DNA of 64,000 nt from Paraburkholderia sp. D15 (lineage in GTDB: Bacteria > Pseudomonadota > Gammaproteobacteria > Burkholderiales > Burkholderiaceae). Position numbers and translations under genes: made by a program. The stretch covers positions 496,001 through 560,000 of the forward strand of contig NZ_CP110396.1 of assembly GCF_029910215.1 (NCBI RefSeq). The letters run 5' to 3'. How positions within the stretch are numbered: position 1 is the stretch's first letter; each line of letters starts with the position of its first letter. Of this stretch, positions 17,827 through 26,237 are shown in pieces. Below the pieces are notes generated by a model, which saw nothing but the letters and a program-made list of their open reading frames with translations, was not told the DNA's origin and did not search any database.

Positions 17827-17874
17827 AAAAAGCCGCGCCCGACCGGATTCGTTTCCGGCCAGGCGCGGCTTTTT
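17827..17874. terminator. bidirectional Rho-independent terminator
   Basis: A perfect 13-bp stem AAAAAGCCGCGCC / GGCGCGGCTTTTT around a 22-nt loop that can pair further. It gives a T-run on both strands, between the convergent exported-protein gene and mmsA. Confidence 0.9.
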
Positions 17875-17904
17875 AACTAACGCGCTGAAACTATCGTCCC
17901 GGCG

Positions 17905-19428
17905 TCACTTCGCCACCGGCATCGTAAACTCCGCGCCCTTCGCGATGCTATCGGGCCAGCGCTGCATGATGCTCTTATAGCGCGTATAGAAACGCACGCC
18001 CTCTTCGCCGTACGCATGATGGTCGCCGAACAGCGACTTCTTCCAGCCGCCGAATGAGTGCCAGGCCATCGGCACCGGAATCGGCACATTGATGCCGACC
18101 ATACCCACCTGAATCTGCCGGCCGAACGCGCGCGCGACGCCGCCGTCGGACGTGAACAGCGACACGCCGTTGCCGAACTCGTGCGCGTTGATCAGCGCGA
18201 CCGCGCTGGCGAAATCGGGCACGCGCACCACCGCCAGCACCGGGCCGAAAATCTCCTCGCGATAGATCTTCATCTCCGTGCCGACATTGTCGAACAGCGT
18301 GCCGCCGATGAAGAAGCCCGCCTCGCCCGCCACCGGATGCGCGCGGCCATCGACGATCAGCTTCGCGCCTTCCGCCTCGCCCGACGCGATATACGCCGCC
18401 ACCTTCGCCTTATGTTCCGCCGTCACCAACGGTCCCATCTCAGCGTCCAGATGCTCGCCGTTCTTGATCACCAGCGACTTCACGCGCGGCACCAGCTTCT
18501 CGATCAGCGTATCGGCCACATTGCCCACTGCCACCGCGACCGAGATCGCCATGCAGCGCTCGCCGGCCGAACCGTACGCGGCGCCGATCAACGCATCGAC
18601 GGCCTGATCGAGATCGGCGTCGGGCATCACCACCAGATGGTTCTTCGCGCCGCCAAGCGCCTGCACGCGCTTGCCGCGCTTCGACGCTTCCGTATGAATG
18701 TATTCGGCGATCGGCGTGGAGCCGACGAAGGACAGCGCGGCCACGTCCGGGTGCTCGATCAGCGCATCCACCGCGACCTTGTCGCCGTTCACGACGTTGA
18801 ACACACCATCCGGCAGACCGGCTTCCTTCAGCAGTTCGGCGATCCGCAGCGACGCCGACGGATCGCGTTCCGACGGCTTCAGCACGAACGTGTTGCCGCA
18901 TGCGAGCGCGACCGGGAACATCCACATCGGCACCATCACCGGGAAATTGAACGGCGTGATCCCAGCGACCACACCGAGCGGCTGACGCAGATTCCAGTTG
19001 TCGATGCCGCCGCCGATCTGATCGGTGAAATCGGTCTTCAGCAGATTCGGAATGCCGCACGCGAACTCGACCACCTCGATGCCGCGCACCACTTCGCCTT
19101 GCGCGTCCGTGAACACCTTGCCGTGTTCGCGCGTGATCAGCATCGCAAGTTCGTCGTGATGCCGGTTCAGCAATTCCTTGAACTTGAACAGGATGCGTGC
19201 GCGCTTGATCGGCGCGGTCTCGCTCCACGCGGCAAACGCGGCTTTCGCGGCCTGCACCGCCGCGTCCACTTCCGCGACCGACGCCAGCGCAACCGAGCCC
19301 GTGACCTCGCCGGTGGCGGGGTTGAACACGTCCTTGAAGCGACCGCTCGACGGCGCGGCCGGCGCGCCGCCGATGTAGTGGCCCAATTGCTGCACCGTCA
19401 GCTTCGCTTGTTCGTTCACTGCATTCAT
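17905..19428 (-). CDS. mmsA: CoA-acylating methylmalonate-semialdehyde dehydrogenase
   Basis: A 507-residue aldehyde dehydrogenase. It oxidises methylmalonate or malonate semialdehyde to propionyl- or acetyl-CoA in valine, inositol and beta-alanine breakdown. The family hallmarks are GHYIGG at the N-terminus, [24 protein letters not shown], the segment [15 protein letters not shown] (Asn in place of the usual general-base Glu, as expected for CoA-dependent MMSDH) and the catalytic Cys in [12 protein letters not shown] 19428 is preceded by GAGGTAAGGA. It stands alone here without mmsB. Confidence 0.93.
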   Translation of the reverse strand: MNAVNEQAKLTVQQLGHYIGGAPAAPSSGRFKDVFNPATGEVTGSVALASVAEVDAAVQAAKAAFAAWSETAPIKRARILFKFKELLNRHHDELAMLITREHGKVFTDAQGEVVRGIEVVEFACGIPNLLKTDFTDQIGGGIDNWNLRQPLGVVAGITPFNFPVMVPMWMFPVALACGNTFVLKPSERDPSASLRIAELLKEAGLPDGVFNVVNGDKVAVDALIEHPDVAALSFVGSTPIAEYIHTEASKRGKRVQALGGAKNHLVVMPDADLDQAVDALIGAAYGSAGERCMAISVAVAVGNVADTLIEKLVPRVKSLVIKNGEHLDAEMGPLVTAEHKAKVAAYIASGEAEGAKLIVDGRAHPVAGEAGFFIGGTLFDNVGTEMKIYREEIFGPVLAVVRVPDFASAVALINAHEFGNGVSLFTSDGGVARAFGRQIQVGMVGINVPIPVPMAWHSFGGWKKSLFGDHHAYGEEGVRFYTRYKSIMQRWPDSIAKGAEFTMPVAK

Positions 19429-19646
19429 GTCCTTACCTCGGGTTCGGGATCGGCCGCGGCGTGGAGAGCCGGGCAAAAAAGATCGGGCTTGCGTCGCGCG
19501 GCGCGGGCGGTATCGCATTCGCTCGCCGGGCCGCCAAGACCCGCAGACTGTAGCGACGGCGTCGCGTGGATTCCCGATACAGCGCGGTAGAACCGCGCCT
19601 CACTGTATTGTTTTTGGCGCGGAAACTGTATTGGTGAAGCGGGTTC

Positions 19647-20762
19647 TCAACGCCACAAATCGGTCAGCTCGTTGGCCAGCACCATCTTTTCGCGCACCCG
19701 TTCGATGAACGCCGCGTCGCTCACGCCTTGCGCCTTGAGGAATTTCAGCGCGGCGGAGTGCACGGCGCGCATCGCGCGTCCGTCGATCCCGCCGATGCGC
19801 GCCGCGCTACGCCGCGTCTCGTCGACCAGGTCGCGCGCGCTGCCGAAGTCGGGCGACAGACCGCATTGCGCCTGGAACGCGGCGCTCAGATTGCCCGCAT
19901 ACTCGCGCGATTGCCCGAGCTGGTCGATGTCGACCAGCAGATCCACGCCATCCGCCATTTTCAACGCGCACAGCATCCACAACGCGACGAACGCGCGGTA
20001 CGCGTTGCTGCCCTCGACGCTGCGCGCATATTGCTCGCAGGCGAGCGCGTACGCGTCCTCGTTCGAGTTCGGCGCGACCGGCGGCAGCGTCACGCCGCAG
20101 ACCGCGATCGCTTCCCTCACCAGCGGATCGCTCTGATTCAACCCCAGCACGCGAAACGGCGCCGCGACGAAGAACGCGTTGCTCCATTGCTGGTTGAGCA
20201 CCCAGCCCGACGCGAACTGCGAGGCCGGATTGCGCAATACGCCGACGTGCATCACCTGCGGGAACGCCTGCTTCAGCCAGGGCAAGCGGCCCGACGACCG
20301 GCAAAACTTGAAGACCGGCACCTGTCCATGCTCCAGCGTGCGCTCGCACAGCGTATGCAGATACGCCTGCAACGCGGGAAATTCCGCATCCGGCACCGCA
20401 GCGAAACGATCGATGCCGAAGCGCTTCCGGTAGCCATCGACACCGCGTGCGCCGTCCCGCAGAAACGGCCGGTATTCGTCGAAATAGGGCCTGGCGAGCG
20501 GCGGATGACCGGAGGTCAGCGTGGGCCGCGACGCATCGACATCGGCGAGACTCAGGTCCGCGAGCACGTTGCTGAGCGGCTCGTAGAAACCGGTGGCGGC
20601 GTCGAGCGCGCGCAGACGCGACCAGACCCATGTGCCCGCGCTGCGCCAGCCGGTGTGCAGAAATATCCCTTGTTTTAGGGCTTTTTCGTGCGTGGACGTT
20701 TGCGATTGCTGGCTGGATGGGTGGGACATGGCGGGCTTCGACGGGTCGGGTGACAACGTCAT
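19647..20762 (-). CDS. sulfotransferase-like P-loop protein
   Basis: A 371-residue soluble protein. FLHTGWRSAGTWVWSRLRAL near residue 34-53 matches the 5'-phosphosulfate-binding loop of sulfotransferases (RSGTTWL type), and HVGVLRNPASQFASGW near residue 171 resembles the 3'-phosphate-binding RNPxxxxxSxW segment. The overall length and helical C-terminus also fit. The acceptor is unknown; glycans are common. The ATG at 20762 has GGAAG upstream; an in-frame ATG at 20729 has none. It may be a stand-alone gene, being 218 bp from mmsA. Confidence 0.55.
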   Translation of the reverse strand: MTLSPDPSKPAMSHPSSQQSQTSTHEKALKQGIFLHTGWRSAGTWVWSRLRALDAATGFYEPLSNVLADLSLADVDASRPTLTSGHPPLARPYFDEYRPFLRDGARGVDGYRKRFGIDRFAAVPDAEFPALQAYLHTLCERTLEHGQVPVFKFCRSSGRLPWLKQAFPQVMHVGVLRNPASQFASGWVLNQQWSNAFFVAAPFRVLGLNQSDPLVREAIAVCGVTLPPVAPNSNEDAYALACEQYARSVEGSNAYRAFVALWMLCALKMADGVDLLVDIDQLGQSREYAGNLSAAFQAQCGLSPDFGSARDLVDETRRSAARIGGIDGRAMRAVHSAALKFLKAQGVSDAAFIERVREKMVLANELTDLWR

Positions 20763-21058
20763 GGGACTTTTCTTCCAATGAAAGCGGCAACGATTTCGGT
20801 GCGCAACCGAGGCCGCCCGCGCGGCTGCGAAACGGGCAAGGCCGGCGACATCGGCGCGTACTTTAGCGGGTCAAGCTGTCGGCTGCGTTACAGGAACGTC
20901 ACTTTACCCTGCATCGTCCGCGTGGTTCGCGCAGCGGCGTAATGGCGAACGCAGCGACTCGTCACCGGCGCGCCGGTGGAACCGCGCATCCAAACCCTTT
21001 AATCTTCCACACTCGCTTCCACACTCGCTGCCACACTCCCGCCAACCCAGCCGCCACC
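20763..21058. promoter_or_regulatory. divergent region between sulfotransferase-like and LysR genes
   Basis: A 296-bp spacer with no convincing ORF. It contains a short tandem repeat at 21004-21039, three 12-bp units of CTTCCACACTCG, the last one altered. No clear promoter hexamers were found. Confidence 0.35.
21004..21039. repeat. three tandem 12-bp units upstream of LysR start
   Basis: CTTCCACACTCG occurs exactly twice (21004 and 21016), then CTGCCACACTCC (21028), ending 19 bp before the LysR ATG. It may be a slippage repeat in the untranslated leader. Confidence 0.7.
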
Positions 21059-21964
21059 ATGACCGACTCCACCGATATCCGCTTCCTGCTGACCATCCGC
21101 GAAAGCGGCAGTCTGATCGCCGCCGCGCGAAAGCTGGGCCTGTCGCCATCGGCGGTCACGCAGCGGCTCCAGCAACTGGAGAAGCGGATCGGCACGCAAC
21201 TGGTCAACCGCAGCGCGCGCCGCCTGCAATTCACCGAGGAAGGCGCGCTGCTGTGCGAGCGCGGCGCGGAACTCGTCCAGCAGTTCGACGCGCTGTTCGA
21301 CGACGTGCAGACACGCCGCGGCGGTCTGATCGGCACGTTGAAGATCAATGCGCCGCTGGGTTTCGGACGCCGCCATCTGGCGCCGGCAATCGCCGCGTTC
21401 CAGCAGGAAAATCCGGACGTCGACGTCGCGCTCACGCTCTCCGATCAGCCGCTGACCGACCGGATGGACCGCTTCGATATCGTCGTGCATATTGGCGAGG
21501 TGCCGGTGTCGAACCTGGTCGGCTACACGATCGCGCCGAACGCGCGCTTCGTCTGCGCGGCGCCTGCGTTGATCCGCCGCGCCGGCATGCCGGAAACGCC
21601 GGCGGATCTGGACCGGCTGCCTTGCATCGTGCTGCGCGAAAACAACGAGGACGTCACGCTCTGGCAGTTCAGCAAGGGGCGCACGCGCCAAAGCGTGCGC
21701 GTATCGCCGCGACTCAGTTGCAACGACGGCGACGTGATCCGCCAGTGGGCCTGCGAAGGGCGTGGCGTGATCCTGCGTTCCGAGTGGGATGTCGCCGAGG
21801 ACATCGCGAAAGGCAGACTGGTGCGCGTGCTGCCGGGGTGGAAAACACCGGACGCCAATGTGATCGCGCTCACGCATCAGCGCACCGGACTGCCCGCGCG
21901 AACGCGGCATTTCATGCAGTATCTGCAGGCGCGCTTCAAGCCGCAACCGCCATGGCGGCGCTGA
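21059..21964 (+). CDS. LysR-family transcriptional regulator
   Basis: A 301-residue LTTR. The N-terminal winged helix-turn-helix (IRFLLTIRESGSLIAAARKLG, then SPSAVTQRLQQLEKRIGTQL) is followed by a linker helix and a periplasmic-binding-like effector domain from about residue 90 (GTLKINAPLGFGRRHLAPAI). The start ATG 21059 is chosen because the helix-turn-helix should begin within about 10 residues. It is not tightly divergent to a target; the downstream HAD/aldolase-like pair is a possible one. Confidence 0.88.
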   Translation: MTDSTDIRFLLTIRESGSLIAAARKLGLSPSAVTQRLQQLEKRIGTQLVNRSARRLQFTEEGALLCERGAELVQQFDALFDDVQTRRGGLIGTLKINAPLGFGRRHLAPAIAAFQQENPDVDVALTLSDQPLTDRMDRFDIVVHIGEVPVSNLVGYTIAPNARFVCAAPALIRRAGMPETPADLDRLPCIVLRENNEDVTLWQFSKGRTRQSVRVSPRLSCNDGDVIRQWACEGRGVILRSEWDVAEDIAKGRLVRVLPGWKTPDANVIALTHQRTGLPARTRHFMQYLQARFKPQPPWRR

Positions 21965-22128
21965 ATGATCTGTGGAAGAACCGCGGACCATGTACAGCTG
22001 GAGGTGACAATCAAGATTCAAAAAAATCGAATCTATGAATCAATCCCGCTAAACGCCGGTGCGAAGCGACAAACCTATAATCGGTTCATCCCCTTCACCA
22101 CACCGGACCACCCGACGCCGGCCCCATC

Positions 22129-22794
22129 ATGACCGATACGCCATCCGGCGACACCGCCGACGCCTACCCGAAAGCCGTCCTCTTCGACCTGCTGACCGCC
22201 CTGCTCGATTCGTGGACGTCGTGGAATCGCGCCGCCGGCTCCGAAGCCGCCGGCCGTGCGTGGCGCGCCGCGTATCTGCGTTTGACCTACGGTTGCGGCC
22301 GCTACATTCCGTATGAACAACTGGTGCGCGACGCGGCCCGCGAAGTCGGCCTCGCCGAAGCCGCGCCGCTCGCGCTCGAAGCCGGTTGGTCCAACCTGGC
22401 ACCGTGGCAAGGCGCCGTCGATGCGTTGCAGGCGCTCGCGCCGCATTGCAAACTCGCCGTGGTCACCAACTGCTCCGCGCATCTCGGCCGGCAGGCGGCC
22501 GCATTGCTGCCGGTCCGCTGGGACGCGCTCGTCACCGCCGAGGAAGCCGGCGTCTACAAGCCCGACCCGCTGCCGTATCGTCTCGCGCTCGACAAGCTCG
22601 GCGTGGCGCCGCACGAAGCCGCATTCGTCGCCGGCTCCAGTTACGACATGTTCGGCACCGCCGTCGTCGGCTTGCGGACATACTGGCATAACCGCATCGG
22701 CCTGCCGCTCGTGAGCGGCGCGCAGGCGCCCGCCATCGAGGCGCCGACGCTCGACCCGCTGGTGCCGTGGCTGCGCCGCTTCGGCCGCCGCTGA
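22129..22794 (+). CDS. HAD-superfamily hydrolase, haloacid-dehalogenase-like
   Basis: A 221-residue HAD hydrolase. Motif I reads LFDLLTALLD: the nucleophilic Asp is kept but the Asp at +2, required as acid/base in phosphatases, is Leu. Motif II VVTNCS, motif III Lys in YKPDPLPY and motif IV VAGSSYDMFG are present. The substitution is closer to dehalogenase-type members than to phosphatases. It is 24 bp ahead of the PLP enzyme, so co-transcription is likely. Confidence 0.75.
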   Translation: MTDTPSGDTADAYPKAVLFDLLTALLDSWTSWNRAAGSEAAGRAWRAAYLRLTYGCGRYIPYEQLVRDAAREVGLAEAAPLALEAGWSNLAPWQGAVDALQALAPHCKLAVVTNCSAHLGRQAAALLPVRWDALVTAEEAGVYKPDPLPYRLALDKLGVAPHEAAFVAGSSYDMFGTAVVGLRTYWHNRIGLPLVSGAQAPAIEAPTLDPLVPWLRRFGRR

Positions 22795-22818
22795 ACCGCC
22801 CTCCCCTCTGGTGAAAGC

Positions 22819-24018
22819 ATGAAACTCGAACACCTGGACACCCCCGCCGCGCTGATCGACGTCGCGCGAATGCAGAAGAACATCGCGCGGATGCAGGGGC
22901 ATATGAATACGCTCGGCGTCGCGTTCCGGCCGCATGTGAAGACCACCAAATGCATCGACGTGGTACGCGCGCAGATTGCCGCGGGCGCGCGCGGCATCAC
23001 GGTCTCGACGTTGAAGGAGGCGGAGGCGTTCTTCGCGGCGGGCGTGACCGACATTCTGTACGCGGTCAGCATGGCGCCGGGCAAGCTGCCGCGCGCGCTA
23101 GCGTTGCGGCGCCAGGGCTGCGATCTGAAACTGGTGGTGGACAACCCCAGCGCCGCGTCCGCGCTGGCCGGCTTCGGCGCGCAACACGGCGAAACTTTCG
23201 AGGTGTGGATCGAGGTCGATACGGACGGCCATCGCTCGGGTATCACGCCCGACCAGGACACGTTGCTCGATGTCGGGCGGATTCTGCACGAGAACGGCGT
23301 GCGGGTAGGCGGCGTGATGACTCACGCGGGTTCCAGCTACGAACTCGACACGCCGCAGGCACTCGCCGCGCTCGCCGAGCAGGAGCGCGCGGGTTGCGTG
23401 CGCGCCGCGCAACGGCTGCGCGATGCCGGCATTCCGTGCCCGGCGGTCAGCGTGGGTTCGACGCCGACCGCGCTGGCCGCCGCGCAACTGGACGGCGTCA
23501 CCGAGGTGCGCGCGGGCGTCTATGTGCTGTTCGATCTGGTCATGCACAACGTCGGCGTGTGCGCGCTCGACGATATCGCGCTGAGCGTGCTCGCCACCGT
23601 GATCGGCCATCAACCCGACAAAGGCTGGGCGATTCTCGACGCGGGCTGGATGGCATTAAGCCGCGACCGGGGCACGTCGAAGCAGGCGCACGACTTCGGC
23701 TACGGCCAGCCTTGTCTGCTGAACGGCACGCTGTTGCCGGGTTATGTGGTGAGCGGCGCGAATCAGGAGCACGGCATTCTGTCGGCGATCGGGCAAGAGG
23801 CAAACGCTGACGCTGACGCAAACGCGAACCCAGACACAAACGCTGGCACGCACGCGACGGCATCCCCCCGCGACGACATCACGCAGCGCTTCCCGCTCGG
23901 CATGAAGCTGCGCATTCTGCCGAATCACGCGTGCGCAACGGGCGCGCAGTTCCCCGAGTATCACGCGGTGACGCCGGACGGCGACAGCGTGGAATGGCGG
24001 CGCTTTCACGGCTGGTAA
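22819..24018 (+). CDS. DSD1/D-threonine-aldolase-like PLP enzyme
   Basis: A 399-residue fold-type III PLP enzyme of the D-threonine aldolase / D-serine dehydratase-like family. The PLP lysine is in RPHVKTTK near residue 39-46. GGVMTHAGSSY and VSVGSTPTA line the cofactor site, and the C-terminal HACAT near residue 375 provides the metal-binding His and Cys. A low-complexity Ala/Asn/Asp insert (QEANADADANANPDTNAG, about residues 330-350) precedes the last motif and is not part of the conserved fold. It acts on D-3-hydroxy amino acids in the cytoplasm; the exact substrate is unknown. Confidence 0.85.
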   Translation: MKLEHLDTPAALIDVARMQKNIARMQGHMNTLGVAFRPHVKTTKCIDVVRAQIAAGARGITVSTLKEAEAFFAAGVTDILYAVSMAPGKLPRALALRRQGCDLKLVVDNPSAASALAGFGAQHGETFEVWIEVDTDGHRSGITPDQDTLLDVGRILHENGVRVGGVMTHAGSSYELDTPQALAALAEQERAGCVRAAQRLRDAGIPCPAVSVGSTPTALAAAQLDGVTEVRAGVYVLFDLVMHNVGVCALDDIALSVLATVIGHQPDKGWAILDAGWMALSRDRGTSKQAHDFGYGQPCLLNGTLLPGYVVSGANQEHGILSAIGQEANADADANANPDTNAGTHATASPRDDITQRFPLGMKLRILPNHACATGAQFPEYHAVTPDGDSVEWRRFHGW

Positions 24019-24072
24019 AGCCGGGGCCGGATCCAGGGCCAAGACGCGGGCTATCACCGCCCGCGCCGCCCT

Positions 24073-24522
24073 TCACGCGTCCTCTTCCTCCAGTCCGGCC
24101 AGCAGATCGTCCACCGCCCGGTACACGCGCTCGACGATCTCCGGCCCGACCTTGCGCTCCAGTTCGCGGTAGTGCGCTTCCAGATCTTTCGAAATCACCC
24201 GCACCAGGTCCACGCTGGTGTCGGTCAACGACACCAGCACGCGCCGCTGGTCTTCCGCGAAACGCTCCTTCGTCACCAGCTCCATGCTCTCCATGCGCGC
24301 GAGCACGCCCGCCATGCTCGGGCTCGAAATCGTGCAGATGTCGGAAATATGGCGCGGCTCCATCGGACCATGCTCGTTGAGCGCGCGGATCACGCGCCAT
24401 TGCTGCTCGGTCAGTCCGTGCGCGGTGATCAACGGGCGGAACCGCTCCATCATTTTTTCTCGGGCACGCAACAACAGCATCGGCAGGTTGCGGTGCAAAA
24501 CTCGGGTGGAAGCAGCGGACAT
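24073..24522 (-). CDS. hpaR: homoprotocatechuate degradation repressor HpaR (MarR family)
   Basis: A 149-residue MarR regulator that matches HpaR/HpcR: LHRNLPMLLLRAREKMMERFRP, then LTEQQWRVIRAL, the recognition helix SSPSMAGVLARMESMELV and the wing EDQRRVLVSLT. In enterobacteria HpaR represses the hpa meta-cleavage operon and is relieved by the aromatic substrate. It is divergent from hpaG1 and the operon, with a palindromic operator between them. Confidence 0.9.
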   Translation of the reverse strand: MSAASTRVLHRNLPMLLLRAREKMMERFRPLITAHGLTEQQWRVIRALNEHGPMEPRHISDICTISSPSMAGVLARMESMELVTKERFAEDQRRVLVSLTDTSVDLVRVISKDLEAHYRELERKVGPEIVERVYRAVDDLLAGLEEEDA

Positions 24523-24589
24523 GTTCGGGGAAAAATTAAAGGCAGCCGTCGGAGCTTAAGGGAAAACCCGCGATCGGCCGACATGGCTA

Positions 24590-24619
24590 TTGACCGGGGA
24601 TGATATCAAGCGCAATACT
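24590..24619 (+). promoter_or_regulatory. probable sigma-70 promoter of the hpa operon
   Basis: TTGACC (24590-24595) and AATACT (24614-24619), 18 bp apart, lie directly upstream of the HpaR palindrome. Transcription would begin near 24626, inside the operator. Confidence 0.5.
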
Positions 24620-24633
24620 ACTAACATGTTAGT
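24620..24633. promoter_or_regulatory. HpaR operator, perfect palindrome
   Basis: ACTAACATGTTAGT is a perfect 14-bp palindrome located at the predicted transcription start of the hpa operon and divergent from hpaR. Its place and symmetry fit binding by a dimeric MarR protein that blocks transcription. Confidence 0.7.
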
Positions 24634-24658
24634 GTTTTCGCCGAGAGACCGCCAGTCC

Positions 24659-25444
24659 ATGTTTGCCCTTGCCGATCATCTGCTGCATCCCGAAGGCGAC
24701 GCCCTGCCTCGCGACGTGGATGCCGCCACCGCAGCCGCGCTGCTGGCCGGCGGCATGGCGTGCCGCGCGCCCGTCAGCGGCGCCGTTTACGGAACCTTGC
24801 TGAACGACCGCGCCGCGCTCGCGGCATTGGGCGACGCGATGCACGCCGCGCCGTACAAGGCGCCGCCGCAAGCGCCGGTGCTGTATCTGAAGCCACGCAA
24901 CACGTTCGCCGGGCACCGCGCGCGCATCGTCGTGCCGGACGACACGCTCGGCGTGGAAGTCGGCGCATCGCTCGGCATCGTGATCGGCCGCACTGCAACA
25001 CGCGTTTCCGTGGCGCATGCGCTTGACTACGTGGCGGGCTACACGCTGATCGGCGACCTCAGCGTGCCGCATGCGAGCGTGTACCGTCCCTCGGTGCGGT
25101 TCCGCGCACGCGACGGCTTCTGCGCGATCGGCCCGGTCGTCGTTGCAGCGCGTCATGTGGCGACACCGGACGCTTTGCCGATCGCCGTCTCGTTGAACGG
25201 CGCAGCCGTGTTCAGCGCAACGACCGCCAGCTCGGTGCGCGGTGTCGCGCAACTGCTCGCCGACGTCACCGATTTCATGACGCTAAGCGCGGGCGACGTG
25301 ATCACGCTCGGCGTGCCGCACGGCTCGCCGGTCGCGCATATCGGCGACACCGTCACGCTGTCCGTCGGCGGCTTGCCGCCCCTCACCCTGTCGTTCGCCG
25401 GCGCAACCTCCGGCGCCGTGCAACCCGTGGGAGAACCGTCATGA
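24659..25444 (+). CDS. hpaG1: homoprotocatechuate pathway isomerase/decarboxylase subunit 1 (FAH family)
   Basis: A 261-residue protein equivalent to the N-terminal half of the two-domain HpcE/HpaG decarboxylase/isomerase. The fumarylacetoacetate-hydrolase fold is shown by VYGTLLNDRAAL, LYLKPRNTF, GVEVGASLGIVIGR (metal-ligand Glu) and DYVAGYTLIGDLS. ATG 24659 is chosen because the in-frame ATG at 24626 lies inside the operator and at the likely transcription start. It overlaps the start of hpaG2. It acts in decarboxylation of 5-carboxymethyl-2-hydroxymuconate-derived acid. Confidence 0.85.
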   Translation: MFALADHLLHPEGDALPRDVDAATAAALLAGGMACRAPVSGAVYGTLLNDRAALAALGDAMHAAPYKAPPQAPVLYLKPRNTFAGHRARIVVPDDTLGVEVGASLGIVIGRTATRVSVAHALDYVAGYTLIGDLSVPHASVYRPSVRFRARDGFCAIGPVVVAARHVATPDALPIAVSLNGAAVFSATTASSVRGVAQLLADVTDFMTLSAGDVITLGVPHGSPVAHIGDTVTLSVGGLPPLTLSFAGATSGAVQPVGEPS

Positions 25445-26208
25445 TGCGCGGCCGTGTAGCGTATGCAGGGGCGATTCACGAATGCTATCCGGACCCGCGC
25501 GGCGTGCGTCTCGCCGATGGCCGCGTGCGTCGCGAGGATGAAGTGGTGTGGCTCGCGCCGCTCGAGGTCGGCACGATTTTCGCGCTTGGTCTGAACTACG
25601 CCGAGCATGCGAAGGAGTTGCAGTTCAACAAACAGGAAGAGCCGCTCGTGTTTCTCAAGGGACCGGGCACGGTGATCGGTCATCGCGGCGTCACACGCCG
25701 TCCGGATGGCGTCGCCTTCATGCACTACGAATGCGAGCTGGCGGTCGTGATCGGCCGCACGGCGCGCGACGTGACGCGCGAACGCGCGCTGGATTACGTG
25801 GCCGGCTACACGATCGCCAACGACTACGCGATCCGCGACTACCTGGAAAATTACTACCGCCCCAACCTGCGCGTAAAGAATCGCGACGGCGGCACGGTGC
25901 TCGGCCCGTGGTTCGTCGACGCCGCCGACATCCACGACACCGGTGACGTCGTGCACCTCGAACTGCGCACGTTCGTGAACGGCACGCGCCAGCAGCACGG
26001 CAATACGCGCGATCTCGTCACCGGCATTCCCGCACTGATCGAATACCTCAGCAGCTTCATGACCCTCGCGCCCGGCGACGTGATCCTGACCGGCACGCCG
26101 GAAGGCATCGTCAACGTGAATGCCGGCGACGAAGTGGTCTGCGAAATCGACGGTCTCGGCCGTCTCGTCAACACGATTGCCTCCGACGCGGACTTCGGCC
26201 GCGCGTGA
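25441..26208 (+). CDS. hpaG2: homoprotocatechuate pathway isomerase/decarboxylase subunit 2 (FAH family)
   Basis: A 255-residue FAH-family enzyme equivalent to the C-terminal half of HpcE. Motifs are ALGLNYAEHAKE, FLKGPGTVIGH, MHYECELAVVIGR (metal-ligand Glu residues), DYVAGYTIANDYA and ILTGTPEGI. It catalyses the 2-hydroxyhepta-2,4-diene-1,7-dioate isomerase/decarboxylase step with HpaG1. The ATG overlaps the hpaG1 stop, and translation is coupled. Having two separate genes is common outside enterobacteria. Confidence 0.9.
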   Translation: MMRGRVAYAGAIHECYPDPRGVRLADGRVRREDEVVWLAPLEVGTIFALGLNYAEHAKELQFNKQEEPLVFLKGPGTVIGHRGVTRRPDGVAFMHYECELAVVIGRTARDVTRERALDYVAGYTIANDYAIRDYLENYYRPNLRVKNRDGGTVLGPWFVDAADIHDTGDVVHLELRTFVNGTRQQHGNTRDLVTGIPALIEYLSSFMTLAPGDVILTGTPEGIVNVNAGDEVVCEIDGLGRLVNTIASDADFGRA

Positions 26209-26237
26209 CCGAACGCTATTCAGGAACAGGACAAGCC

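Noticed and set aside
17827-17874. Small RNA gene
   Set aside because: The symmetric stem with A- and T-runs between two convergent genes is fully explained as a bidirectional terminator.
24626-24628. ATG as start of hpaG1
   Set aside because: It lies inside the HpaR palindrome and at the predicted transcription start, so no leader or Shine-Dalgarno would be available.
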